A stretch of DNA of 64,000 bases from Incurvaria masculella. Taxonomy: Eukaryota; Arthropoda; Insecta; Lepidoptera; Incurvariidae. Made by a program: the position numbers and the translations under genes. The stretch lies in contig OX335655.1 in the NCBI GenBank assembly GCA_946894095.1, forward strand, positions 4,836,001 to 4,900,000, given 5' to 3'. Position 1 is the stretch's first letter. Every line of letters begins with the position of its first letter. Under the pieces are notes generated by a model. The model made no database searches. It was not told the DNA's origin and saw only the letters and a program-made list of their open reading frames with translations. Shown here piece by piece: positions 33,649-44,997 of this stretch.

Positions 33649-34769
33649 CAGGGTCCGTCACTCGAAGTGTTACCAATTGAAAATGATGTTATTTAGTTAA
33701 TTGAAGTACGGTTCGTTAAAAATTATATCACAATAAAACATTTAATTTTAAGACAATCATTGTTATTGTTCGATATAGCCTCCTTTGATCCATGGATAAG
33801 AGCTTTCTGAGACGATGCTGAGTGTTGTTGGAACGTCCAGCGTTTCGTACTGCATTGTTTACACGTGCACATGGTATGAGCGCCACATTTAACACCTTTT
33901 GCACACACTTGCCGGTTGACTTTGACGCCCTTCTCGATAAACACGAGTGAATAGCGACCATTTGCGGTCACTGCAGCCGAGACCATAACAGAAGCGGGCG
34001 CTTGCTTACGAACGGGAACTCCATCGTCGAAATTCTCGTTGGATTTGCCCTGTAGCCAAACGCGAAAATGTTGTTTGTTTATATACTGTTAGACAGTAAA
34101 AATTTTTTCATTAGAAAAAACTATGTTTTCCAGATCGCCACGCAAGACTTTCATTGCTTGAGCTCTTTGTAGTCGAACTGCCTTCTGCGCTGAACTAAGA
34201 TGCGATAATTTTTGTATCTTGTTGGTAAGGCTTCAGTTGCATTTCTTTTTATTTCAGTATGCGCCGATTACTTGAGTCGGGTATTGTCTGACTTTTCGCA
34301 AATTTTGCAGAACACTGGTGAGGATTTCCTTGAATTTGAGCCTTTACCTTTCGAACCATATCATGTGATATTGCTATTTTCGGATGACCGCCTCTATGCC
34401 GTTTAGCAATGCTAGGTTATAACGCTTAATGGTTCGATGCACTAACATTTTGTTTACGTGTAAATTTCGGAGCTCCCGAACGATGACTGGTTGTGATTTT
34501 CTGGTCAAATACAAAACGTTCACAATGTTAGGTTTAATATCCATTGCGAAAATTTATTATACAATTCAAATTTGTTCCCGCTCTTTTCGCCCACTTAAAA
34601 ACAAAGAAACAAATTGACGTGTCACCAAAATTTTGCGTGCTGTCATTATTATTTTGAAAATAGAAGTAACAGTTCAAGTCCCGAACGATGACTGGTTGTG
34701 ATTTTCCGGTCAAATATAAAACGATAATTATTTTGAAAATAGAAGTAACAGTTCGAGTGACAGACCCTG
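33649..34769 (-). mobile_element. Decayed Tc1/mariner-type element
   Basis: Terminal inverted repeats CAGGGTCCGTCACTCGAAGTG (left) and, read inward, CAGGGTCTGTCACTCGAACTG (right) are flanked by TA at 33647-33648 and 34770-34771. It is 1,121 bp long and holds a minus-strand transposase relic. Near the right end, 34679-34724 repeats an internal block from 34470-34515, a small rearrangement. Confidence 0.85.
33723..34560 (-). pseudogene. Tc1/mariner-type transposase relic
   Basis: Reading leftward from about 34560, NVLYLTRKSQPVIVRELRN and HVNKMLVHRTIKRYN represent the N-terminal helix-turn-helix region. KRKGSNSRKSSPVFCKICEK follows in another frame. VTANGRYSLVFIEKGVKVNR and RWTFQQHSASSQKALIHGS (33723-33986) belong to the catalytic half. 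The second catalytic aspartate, expected in WTFQQDSA of relatives, is H here. With frameshifts and this substitution the gene is dead. The motifs suggest an ITm family other than the DD34D mariner at 6175, perhaps DD37D or DD37E; the third acidic residue is not visible. Confidence 0.8.
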
Positions 34770-34771
34770 TA

Positions 34772-35630
34772 GTAATCGCTTTGATCACAGGATTTCATTC
34801 ATGTATAAACTAACTGCTAGTTAAAATTCAATAATCTCCATAATAACCATGATTATAATATTTATATCCACTACTTCATAAGACTGGAAGTTGTCTCTTG
34901 ACTGACAGCTTTGAATGTGAGTCAAAAGCATTGTTAAAGCCATTTTTATTTAATTATTGTGCTAGTTAAGTTCCAGTTTCACAGATTAGAACTTTAACTG
35001 GATGCGGCGAAAGAGACCTGGATTCATCGTTTGCAAATTTCCACGAGGTCCACAATCGCCTGATCGAATGTGTTACCTTGGAGCTTATAAACTGTTACAT
35101 CCCAAGTGAGCGTTTCTTGTTTCTTGCCTCCAAAGCCCATCAAAATATAACGTTCATGATTTAATCCGTACATGAACTCCTTGTTTATTATTTTCAATAA
35201 TATAACGTGTTAATAATATGTGAAATATGATGATAAACCCAACTTTGGCAAAGCCGTGATTTTCCTTCCCACTGCTCCCAAGGACGCACGGTTAAAGATC
35301 AGCGATATTATGATGACGATCATATCTAATGTACCCTATGTAACATAGGTCCTCATCAGGGGGCTGACGACATCTTCATGGAGAGTTTTCTTATCTTTGG
35401 TAAAGCTTTTAGATATTATCAGATTGGTACCGATTTTGGGCACCACAGTATCTCGGCACTGTAGAGTCGCCCTCTTGTGGAACAAGCGGACCTTCCCCAG
35501 CGTGACACCCATTGACAACGGAAGTATGGATTTATGAGCTGTGCAGGTGCAGAATGCTGATAGTAAAGCAATGATGGTGATATCGGTCTATGCGGCGACC
35601 GAGAATGTCGAAAATCTATCTGACTATCGC
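34772..35630. other. No gene seen
   Basis: Mixed-composition spacer with no feature recognised; short minus-strand frames at 35336-35643 show no domain. Confidence 0.4.
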
Positions 35631-35636
35631 CCGGAT

Positions 35637-35739
35637 CCACCACTTCCAGTTACAGACATCCCAAAGTTATCTTTCGGTTACACCATATAAATATGCAACG
35701 TAACCGAAACTACATTCAATATAGCTGGAGGTAGTGAAA
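35637..35739. repeat. Palindromic mini-MITE, diverged copy
   Basis: Terminal ACCACTTCCAGTTAC and GCTGGAGGTAGTGAA are inverted; the core AAAGTTATCTTTCGGTTAC matches the better copy at 57068-57178. Confidence 0.75.
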
Positions 35740-35940
35740 AGAGGAGTATATGACCTGAGTTGGTGTAACAAGCGCGCTTGCGTAAACAAAAATCATTTGA
35801 ATTAATTTTTAACGTTGAATATTTTGATGTTTTTGGAATTTCTTATTCCAAATTACATTTAAACATGTAAGTTGCATACCTTTTTGTAAACTACTTAGAA
35901 AACCCTTTAGTTTGATACCCCACTCGATATGTTTCAAGAA
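35740..35940. other. No gene seen
   Basis: AT-rich spacer. Confidence 0.35.
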
Positions 35941-35944
35941 AAAA

Positions 35945-36280
35945 AATATTTGAAAACACATAATTTGGCGCCAAAAATCAGCCATGATTTTTTTTTATGA
36001 TTTTGATATACCCAGTGTCACTCTCACAATTAAGACGAATCTAACGACACCTATCAAGCTAAAATCCATCAAGCCGTTTAGGCTGCAGGGGGCGACAAAG
36101 AAATATACATACATACATACACTCGAAAAACATAACCCTCCTTCTTTCGCAGTCGGGTAAAAAACCAGCGAAATTTCTTGCCAGTTCTTCTTCGCTGGGA
36201 TCGCCGAACTGACTAATGATAAAATATGATAAATGCAGTGTACTATCTATGGATGATGAATAAACAATAAACAATATAAT
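35945..36280. repeat. Dispersed repeat blocks
   Basis: GAAAACACATAATTTGGCGC to CCGTTTAGGCTGCAGGGGG, a TACA microsatellite, then TCGCAGTCGGGTAAAAAAC is a typical moth repeat. The following CTATCTATGGATGATGAATA with AACAATAAACAAT repeats the block at 19009. Confidence 0.5.
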
Positions 36281-36886
36281 GTCGGCTGGGGAGAAAAAGG
36301 GCGCTCTTGAATATAGACCGATGCCAGTATTTTTTCAGAAAATCAAGCTTTTTGTACGGACTTTCCTAATACACATTTGGTAACATAACCTAGCCTATAT
36401 CTGTATATCTCCTTCCTGCCACGTTTAGAAGTAGATCTAAACACTAAAACAATTTTGAAATAATTTTGCCGTCAGTATTATCTGAAATAGGCGGGAAGAT
36501 TTCCTTTTTTATGATACTTATAACAAATATCTAATGTATGAATTAGGCAGGCAGAGCATTTTTATCGACATGCAGCAATCGATAATATCATCAGACAACC
36601 ACTTGCTACCGGCCACATATAAAATCACTTCTTTGAGTTTGAAAAAACTATATACGTCCGGATGGATTATCACTGATCTCTTGGAGATTTGCTAAAGCCG
36701 TATCCTATATAGTACTACCCATGGAGGTGATTCTTCACCTCTATAGCCTTACCTCGATACTTTCGTGGACACCTTAGCTTTGTCGTATATCGATTAATCA
36801 CCTGAGGACAATAATATGCCCATAAAATGATAACCATAGCAAATAACCCAATATTTTCAATGCAGGTGAGGAAATCAACTCCATGA
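36281..36886. other. No gene seen
   Basis: A 118-codon minus-strand frame at 36715-37071 overlaps the inverted repeat below; no domain can be read. Confidence 0.35.
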
Positions 36887-38287
36887 CTTAGATGAAAAAT
36901 AATGGATACGGTACCTCCATACTGACGATAGTTCAAAAGCGTTCCTATTTTTTTTAAAACTCTCACACCTATACTTTTACATGCACACCAAACTCTAATA
37001 CGTAAAGGGTAATAGAGCAGGACCAAGTTATAAGGAAATGCATCATGCGAAAAAGTGACAAATAGATTCATCTAATCGCGGAAGAATGAAATGAGACAAC
37101 AATTTCCTTAAATTGAATGAGTTATGGCATGAGAAAAAGGGATGGTGACATTTGTGACGTCTGGTCGTAGATATAGTGCAAAATTCATCCTAATCCATCA
37201 TGACACATCAACGATGCGCGCATGCTAAGCCCTTTGAGCAGAATGGCGTGTCAAAACTAAATGAAAAATGAAAGTGAAAACGGCAGGGTTGCCAAAAATG
37301 ATCACAAAAATAAATAACAATATATTTTATTGTACATTAAAATATTAAGGTTCCTATTTAGTGATAGTGGTCAGAACAAGTAGTACCATGATTGTATAGT
37401 TAACAAGGCATCCAATAATCTTTTCGCGAATTTCAAAGCGGGAAAATGAAAAAAATATTAATGGAATCATTCTTTAAACCATCGTTTTTCTCAGTAAAAA
37501 TCATCGATATTAAGGATAAATTAATAAAGTCGAATATACACAATTTGTAAATATTTAAATCATAAAATAAAATAAACACAAAGAGGGAATCATTAATGTA
37601 TTGCAAGTATGGGTCAAACATTGCAAAACAAATAATATTGATTATTCTTGAATTGTCCTTGTTTGCATTTTATGCATTTAAAAATTTCGTTCAATGCGTT
37701 TTAGATGCTAAAAAATAGTCCAAATAATAGTCCGTACAGTGTTATGTAAAATCTCTTGATGATTATTGCCGTTCGCCGTAAATGTGTGATGGTATTTTGA
37801 TAAACCACTAAGTTCCTTCTTTTTACAATTTTTTTAATTTTTTTCAAATAGGTTCAATTTATTACGCTTTTGTCCTTTTGTCGCGGCTTTAATCCCCGGA
37901 TTGGTTTTATGTATATGATAAAGTTTTACATTTACATATTTTTCGATAATAGGCCTAAGAAGATGGAGTCTATGATTAAATATAGCAGGTTGAAGAAATG
38001 AATACTCATTCAATGACAAAAGGACATTTGAGCCAAGAAAACTTGAGAATTTTAATCTTTATGGAAACGAGCTGTCTGTCACATGTAAAATTTTGACCAT
38101 TTTCAAGGATGTACCTTTTTATCACAGCATGCATTTCCTTATACCTTGGTCCTGCTCTATTACCCTTTACGTATTAGAGTTTGGTGTGCATGCAAAAGTA
38201 TAGGTGTGTGAGTTTTTTTTAAAAATAGGAACGCTTTTGAACTATCGTCAGTATGGAGGTACCGTATCCATTCTTTTTCATCTAAGT
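36887..38287. repeat. Two 160-bp inverted copies, 1.08 kb apart
   Basis: 36887-37047 and 38127-38287 are inverted copies sharing GATACGGTACCTCCATACTG, CACACCTATACTTTTACATG(C), TACGTAAAGGGTAATAGAGC and GGAAATGCAT. The 1.08 kb between them is AT-rich with no gene. Either long terminal repeats of a non-autonomous element or two independent insertions in opposite orientation. Confidence 0.8.
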
Positions 38288-39430
38288 AACAGAAGTCCAA
38301 ACTCATCGGCACAATACGTGTGCAACGAGATGGTACATTCTTCAATATATTAAATCATGCCGTAGGACAAGTTTGAAGAATATTGTTTACGGTATTTTAT
38401 TATTGTCTTCTTTGACATAATTAGACTTTAAATTTAAAAGAAATAGAAAAATATGAGAACGACAATAAATTAAGTATTCCAGCAGAAACAGTCGGTTTGT
38501 TTGCACAGATTTATCTGAAGCTGACATGAACCTGCGACCTGCAGATAACGTGTCATATTCTGATAATGATCAGGTCATCTTAACTGTTAGGACCGGTTGC
38601 AGAAACAGACGTCAACTTTACAATTAGGTTCACACTTAAATTTTCATGCTCACTTTAAAAAAAAAGTTGTGATCACAGGTTAACCTTTACTTTTAAATCT
38701 CGTTTTGCAAACCGGCCCTTAGTCTTTATTATTCAAGGGTTTTATGATTACTAAGACAATCGTAGACACCAGTAGATGTACTGTTTTATCTATTTCCGAA
38801 CCGTTTTGTACTTGTTTATTAATTTATTTTCCTTCAATAGGTGTGCACCAGTGGTGTGCACACACTTTTGGTATATGCGTAAGTATTAATTTTTGTTGGT
38901 TGAAAATCCTAGAAAAAATTTTTTATGAAGGTTCATGGAAACTCGGTCACCTGGAAAATCAAAGTTTCAAAAAAATCGGACCCTCACAGACCGTTTTTAA
39001 CCGTAACATAAATTATGCCTAAATTCAAGTCAGAACGTCTACTTTTATTTAATCACCTCTGACAGACAGACTGACGGTCGTATGAGTGATACAAAGGTTT
39101 CAGGTCAATTTCAACCATATGAAGTCAATAACCAAGCATAACATCCAAATACGTGAACAAGTTTTCGTATCGATAATAAGTGATTATGCACTAAAACGTG
39201 AGATTATCCCTCTCTCTTTCCCTAATATTATGTATGTTTAATTACAGAGAAGCAACTATGAATAGAAAATTATGGTAATTGCGCCCTAAAGACTGTCAAA
39301 GTTGGGGAATGATTTTGATTAATTGTTTTTAGGAGTGGATATGAGTATAATCGATATTCGTAGGAATGAAGATGAATACTCACCAGAAAAATAAATGTTC
39401 GGATATTCGAACAAGCGAAAGAACGTACGC
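38288..39430. other. No gene seen
   Basis: A 92-codon frame at 38744-39022 has no recognisable motif. Otherwise AT-rich non-coding sequence. Confidence 0.4.
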
Positions 39431-39800
39431 CAGCCTCGGTAGCTCAGTGTGCGACGCCTTGCGATTCGATAAGCTGGGGAAGTACCTCTGAGCGCGGTTA
39501 GGTTCTGGATGGGTGACCATTTTCAACCTTTGATGCTGGTCTAGGTTCGGATTCCACGTAAAACTGTAGGTCCCCTTCCTTACTTACTAGGTGGTAGGGT
39601 TAATCCCGCCCGGGTTGGTATCATCGCATTGAATGAACGATGGTCGAAGCGGCAATCAAAATTGTCCGTGTTTTCCATCCAGTTCAATGTAGCCTAACAA
39701 TATAAGGAAGGTCCTGGCATGGCACCTAGTTCTCATGTGGTGTGTTTGGCTAATATCGGACGGTCAGTTCGGCATTAGCCATCCTTGTCCAGTTACATAA
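39431..39800 (+). mobile_element. SINE with diverged 5S-derived head
   Basis: Head CAGCCTCGGTAGCTCAGTGT with GGTTCTGGATGGGTGACC, then the common body through AGCCATCCTTGTCCAGTTAC. The A-box region has diverged from the copies at 10004 and 13227, suggesting a separate subfamily. Confidence 0.82.
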
Positions 39801-39892
39801 GTAAATAAATGAAGTACTTCGCTCACACCCATTTTTATTGAGTGATGACTATGTAGTTCCATACTCTTTGGGTTTCATTATTATAATACTAG

Positions 39893-40110
39893 CTGACGTA
39901 CCCGGCGCCGTTTAGGTCAATTTTGTTTTGGACATTCACCTGAGCGGAGCACCCGCTGGGCTAATATGAACATTGTCTGCAAATTTCATCAAAATCAGCC
40001 ACGCCGTTATTTCATTTTGGACATTCGGAATTTTCATTCAATTTCAATTTCATTCTGAACGTTTTCAAACTTTACAGGATTTATATCATGCTTGCCCGCC
40101 GGGCTGGTGG
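39893..40110 (-). repeat. Helitron-like 3' end fragment
   Basis: ACTAGCTGACGTACCCGGCG is the reverse of a hairpin-plus-CTAG terminus, followed by GCAAATTTCATCAAAATCAG, common beside such termini in moths. The other end was not located. Confidence 0.5.
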
Positions 40111-40254
40111 CAAGAACGGCATATATCGACGGTGCCATCCTTTATTATGAATCTCGGTAGTTATTTGTTTTCATAACTTCATCTCGTATTGCACAGACGA
40201 ACCCTACGGTTCCTACAAAGAGATTACCGTGCTACCGAGATAGCCAGTGTACAA

Positions 40255-40960
40255 ACCACGGAGGATAGAGGTAGAGAGGAGATGGTCCAAGCAAACTGGG
40301 TCTGTGTCCACCAAGTGGGTCGCTACGTCACAGCCCACGTGATAAAGAAGGCGTGGCTTAGTGACATTCGCGACATGGCGCTGGCGTTGTTAGGTTGTGG
40401 GACAATTTCGGCGAACAGTCGATTACACGATGAGATTTTGTGTAAAATGTTGCAAACATTACACAGGACAAAATAATCTAAAGTTTGTAGGTGGAATTAC
40501 GTTTTATTTCTCAGTAAAACCCCTCATATATTATAATTTGAGTCAATATTCGAGCATTGTATCGATGTATCGCTCTTGCTATGTGCCGATAGATGGCGCG
40601 CAATCATTTTCGTTTTACAGTAAGAAATGTTGATCTCATGATGCAAATTTTAATGACATTTTTAAATTAAAATCATTTGAATCCGCGCGAAGGCATAGAT
40701 TTAAATTTCTAAGGATTGTTTATATAAAAAACACTTAGTTAAATTTAAAAGGCGCCATCTAGTTGTAACCACTAAGAATAGCTCTCGGAACAGCTGCTAC
40801 CAGAATATCGATTCTTCCGGTAGATGGATTTCTTAAAAATGAGCGGTGCATGACCCCACCATGAAGCGATTTTCCCCCCACTTCCCCGCACAGTGTCACG
40901 CTGCGATCCTTTAGTAATATGAGTTAAAAACATCTCCTCTCTCCCTCTATCCTCCGTGGT
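40255..40960. repeat. 30-bp inverted pair around a 646-bp stretch
   Basis: 40255-40284 (ACCACGGAGGATAGAGGTAG plus AGAGGAGATG) and 40931-40960 are inverted with one difference. The interior holds a 95-codon frame (40189-40476, overlapping the left copy) without domain, and GATGGCGCGC and GGCGCCATCTAG motifs. Might be a small transposon, but no target duplication is evident. Confidence 0.6.
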
Positions 40961-41602
40961 ATGAACGCTTGTTGGTCTATTTCTGGGCCTGTGAGGGCTC
41001 GGAGTAGCGTCCTAGTGTAGCTCCTTACCTGTCCATACTTCCCTGCGGTAAAATAAAAAAAATGAAAAATTAAAAAATAAATAAAAACGATATACATAGT
41101 ATAAATCATTATTTCACTGCCAATCATTTTTAATCTTCCTTTAGCTTTCACATTAAATATGAAAGTGAAGTGAATATAATCATTCTTCTGTCGAGATTAG
41201 GTGACTGATCTTTAGCTAGGTCATCTTTGACACTTTCAAAGATATTTCATGTTATCTCCAGCCGCTGCTGTTCGAACACGCATATTTAATTTAGGTAAGA
41301 AATTAAACTCAAACTTTAAACGGGGTAAATGCAAATTAAATTTAATCGATTATAAAATAAACATTTGAAATAATTCTTCCCATTTAGTGTTCAACTTTAT
41401 CAATTTTAAATTTTCAGCATAATTTTTATAATTTATATTGAGAAACTTAAAATAATGTTTAGTTATTAAGTAAATATATGCGTTAAATTTTACCTTTACG
41501 AGTCATCGATCCTGATACTTCAGTTCTGAATGACGTTAACGAATAATGAATGACTATCAAGCGTGTATCATGTCTTAGCAGAGTTTTCTCTTTTTGTTTC
41601 AG
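40961..41602. other. Upstream region of the receptor exon
   Basis: AT-rich. It ends in a good splice acceptor: a CTCTTTTTGTTTCAG tract at about 41588-41602. That makes 41603 the likely start of the exon that carries the receptor's start codon, so an untranslated exon and the promoter probably lie further left. Confidence 0.5.
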
Positions 41603-41931
41603 ATTGATCACCAACAAGAACAAGAGGGATGAATCAACAGGGCACCGTGAATTTATTCGGAAACTTTCAAAAACTTCTTGAGTAAACCATCCTGTGAGAA
41701 TTCCATATGCCTTCGTCGTGCGCAAACTCTCTTTTATTATGATTAATGCCATGTCGAATTAGATTAAAACTTCAAGTCAATGATTCCCGGTAAGAATACC
41801 ATTAAAATAAAACTTTTATTAAATACGTTACCCATTTTCAATGTAAAATTATCTACCGCAACTTCGAAACTAAGAAATGAAGAACAAACCATTCGACAAG
41901 ACGTAGCATCAAACTCAACAAAAAAATAAAG

Positions 41932-42744
41932 ATGGACGCCAGCGAACTGTGCGCGAATCTGACGTACGCAAATGACGAACTCGTCGAGTTCTGCAACGGC
42001 ACATGGTCCGACGTGAACGGGGAGACCCTCGAGAAGATCGTTTCGGCCGTCGTGCCCATTTTCTTCGGCTTCATCGGTCTCGTCGGGCTGGTCGGCAATG
42101 CGCTCGTCGTGTTGGTCGTCGCCGCCAACGCCGGCATGCGCTCCACCACTAACCTCCTCATCATCAACCTCGCCGTCGCCGACCTGCTCTTCGTCATATT
42201 CTGCGTCCCCTTCACCGCCACCGACTACGTCATGACCCGCTGGCCCTTCGGCGACTGGTGGTGCAAGATGGTCCAGTACTTCATCGTCGTCACCGCCCAC
42301 GCCTCCGTCTACACCCTCGTCCTGATGTCGCTCGACCGGTTCCTCGCCGTGGTGCACCCGATAGCGTCCATGTCCGTGAGGACTGAGAAAAACGCCCTGC
42401 TGGCGATAGCGTGCGCGTGGGTGCTCATCCTGACGACGGCCATACCGGTCGCGCTGTGCCACGGCGAGATGCAGTACACGCACCACAACAGGAACCAGTC
42501 GTCGTGCGTGTTCCTTGAGGACTCGGGGTACAGCAAGCTGGGCTTCCAGATGTCGTTCTTCCTGTCGTCGTACGTGATCCCGCTGGCGCTGATATGCGTG
42601 CTGTACATGGGTATGCTGACGCGGCTGTGGCGAAGCGCGCCGGGCGGCCGCGTGTCGGCGGAGAGCCGCCGCGGCAAGAAGAAGGTGACGAGGATGGTGG
42701 TGGTGGTGGTCGTGGTGTTCGCCGTCTGCTGGTGTCCAATACAG
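41932..42744 (+). CDS. AstA-R: Allatostatin-A receptor (galanin-receptor-like GPCR), first coding exon
   Basis: A seven-helix receptor at the plasma membrane that binds allatostatin-A neuropeptides and signals through G proteins; in moths it affects gut activity and juvenile hormone output. The exon codes 271 residues. The N-tail has N-glycosylation sites NLT (N9) and NGT (N22). TM1 is about 35-65 (GLVGLVGNALVV), TM2 75-100 (NLLIINLAVADLLFV, the LAVAD motif), TM3 110-138 ending LDRFLAVVHP, with DRF (D135) in place of DRY as in this family. TM4 and TM5 (SSYVIPLALICVLY) follow, then TM6 up to FAVCWCPIQ (CWxP, C266-P269). After Q271 the sequence is a phase-0 donor, CAG/GTGAGC at 42745; the frame running on to 42864 is intron. 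TM7 is not in this exon. GC-rich coding sequence contrasts with AT-rich surroundings. Confidence 0.92.
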
Positions 42745-42750
42745 GTGAGC
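42745..42750 (+). promoter_or_regulatory. Splice donor of the receptor exon
   Basis: GTGAGC directly after CCAATACAG. Loss of receptor-like sequence (hydrophobic but unrelated residues, then a stop at 42864) supports an intron here. No TM7 exon was found to the right, so the intron could exceed 21 kb and contain all later features. Confidence 0.85.
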
Positions 42751-43391
42751 TTTGTAGTTCTTCTCTTAGCATACGTCAAAATAACCATATTTGAAAATGG
42801 ATTAATTTTTTTTTATAGTTGTTTATTAATTATTTTGGTAATGCGACCTTACTACGTAAAGTGATCATGCATGGTTTGAATGTGGTTCACAGTTTCTTTC
42901 GAAAAAAAGTTTACTGATACATCAAATGACTTGATCTAGATACCTATACATAGGTGGTCCCGGCGATATATTGAGATGCAACAACAAACAAATAATTCAA
43001 CAAATTCCTAAGCATTTTTAATTCCTTTATTTCTCGTAGATGGTTGTTCTATACCAAGAACTGATCATGAAACTGAAAAATGGTGGCGATTACTTTTCGT
43101 TTTCCAGTGGTTTCCTATGTAGGTTGGTCACAGATTATTAGGTCTAATTATGAAAAGTAAAAAATAATACAATGTATGTGCATTAACATAGGATCGACCA
43201 CAAAGAACATTCATACATTCATCGGTAATTATTTTAATCGGAGCCTAAAGGTTTTCTAAGGCTAATAATCAAGAAAACGTAATTGCAAACAGGTAAAGTT
43301 ATTGTAATTTACCGTTATGTATAATTTGCGCAGCGGATCTAAACGCCTGTGCTTGCACATACGTGACACGATCGAAACTTGCGTATTAGAC
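42751..43391. other. Intron sequence, nothing seen
   Basis: AT-rich and without repeats that I recognise. Confidence 0.4.
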
Positions 43392-43895
43392 TTAAGGTGG
43401 CCCAACCAGGTGGGACTAACTCATTCGCAGGCACGGTACAAAACCGTGCTGTTGCGCTCTGGAACCTTCTCTGTTTCAAAGAATAAGACAGGCTCCGTGA
43501 TGAGGAAGATGCAACATGTCCACAAAAAAGACAATGTGCATAAAATGTTCATTTCAAAACCACGACCGCTGTAGTAAAAAATCTAACAAAAACCAAATAG
43601 ATTATAAATCTTGATTAAATAAGCTATGTCTGATGACTAATCATTTTAAGATATTCTTACTTTATCATTGCGTAATCCACCTGCAAAGTTATTGTATAAA
43701 ACGCGCGAAAAATTCAAACTTTCGGACCTTAAAACTTAGAAACCAAACACAATTTTACAATGCCAATGGTCATCAGACATCTAGTTCGATCAAACAAAAC
43801 TATTTTGAGCAAAATTTGGGATCTTTGACAAGAAATATGGGCGTGATCTTCTTTCCCCGTTTGTGTGGGGAGTTGAGCGGGATGGGCCACCTTAA
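43392..43895 (-). mobile_element. Family B element, TTAA-flanked, slightly shortened
   Basis: TTAA at 43392-43395 and 43892-43895, with inverted ends GGTGGCCCAACC and GGATGGGCCACC. 504 bp, because about 45 bp near GTGCATA/TTCATTTCAAAACC have been deleted relative to the 550-bp copies. Same orientation as 29669. Confidence 0.88.
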
Positions 43896-43987
43896 ATCTA
43901 AATCAGTAGGTTCCAATATAAAAGTCAATAATAACAGTTGTTATTGTGTGTTTAATCCCGAATGTACGACATAACATGTCCCAGGTC

Positions 43988-44392
43988 TTTTTTTATGCAA
44001 CCTGATATGGATGGCTAATACCACACAACTACCGTTATGATATCAGCCCAATACACCACATCCCCGAAGGAATTTTGTGCCATGCCAGGACCTTTATGAG
44101 CACGGCTACATTGAACTGGATGGAAAACACGGACAATTTTTCATTGCCGCTTCGACCATCTATTCTTCCAATGCGATGGTACCAACCCGGGCGGGCTTAA
44201 ATCCTACCACCTAGTAGGGGAAGAGGACTTGCAGTCTTACATGCATTCCGAACCATGGAGCAGCTCGCATTCGTGACGAAATTCACTTATCGAACTCAGC
44301 AGAGAAAGAAAGTGGTGCATGTCGAGGCGAGGAATTGAACCCAGGCCTCTGGTACGCTAGGCCAGTCCCCGCACCACTAGGCTACGAGCCGT
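43988..44392 (-). mobile_element. SINE with tRNA-derived head, full length
   Basis: Reverse-strand copy: tail TTTTTTTATGCAACCTGATA, body with ACATTGAACTGGATGG and CACCTAGTAGGGG, head ending TAGGCTACGAGCCG with a B box (GAATTGAACCCAGGCC inverted). Close relative of 24139-24547. Confidence 0.85.
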
Positions 44393-44997
44393 TTAGAGGG
44401 TCTATTATATTAGTACTAAAACTAAAATGCCTAGCTGCGTAGTCGGCTTTTTATGATTCTTGACGTAACAAGTTGACGCTCTCTCCATCCATTGTGGGTT
44501 GCAAATGGGTGAACAATGCTTTAAATATGAATGGGACGAATTTATTTACTGTATTTCAAAATAAGTACAAATACATTACCACTATTTTTACACAGGCGCA
44601 CAACTGGCAACAGGCACAGGATAGTACTGAAATTGTTTGTGTTCCAGGAAACATTATTATTTTCCTTTGTGAATCCACCCACAACGATCCTATTATATCA
44701 ATGTAAGGGGCAGAGGCAGTCGAATATCAAAACAAATATAGTAATTGCTCCGGATGTTGTTCACGAAATAATGAGACAGAAAACAATTTCCACTTACGGC
44801 CGAAGTCTCTTCTCGTATTTGCTGATCACATGTCCGGAGCAATTTGAGGAAGAGAGAAAGTCGCCCGTAGCAACACAGTTCCTTACATGTAACGTTTATA
44901 GGTACTGGTGTCTATTTACAAATCTAAGGTGAACTATAAAAACAAATAATTCGAGCTAGTGAACATGGCCACCAGTTCCAAATAAACCGACCACAAT
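44393..44997. other. No gene recognised
   Basis: A 133-codon frame (44531-44932) exists but shows no domain, no good start context and no homologous repeat in the window; I do not call it. Confidence 0.35.

Noticed and set aside
36715..37071. 118-codon minus-strand frame with hydrophobic stretches
   Set aside because: Half of it is the 160-bp inverted repeat; the second copy at 38127 does not keep the frame. A membrane protein could not be supported.
40189..40476. 95-codon frame near the receptor
   Set aside because: Crosses the 30-bp inverted repeat and has no recognisable domain.
41764..42486. 240-codon frame antisense to the receptor exon
   Set aside because: Shadow of the GC-rich receptor coding sequence; its translation is low-complexity and has no domain.
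42425..42794. Other overlapping frames in the receptor exon
   Set aside because: Arginine/proline-rich shadow translations of the same GC-rich exon.
44531..44932. 133-codon frame
   Set aside because: No domain, ordinary AT-rich composition, no supporting splice or promoter signals.
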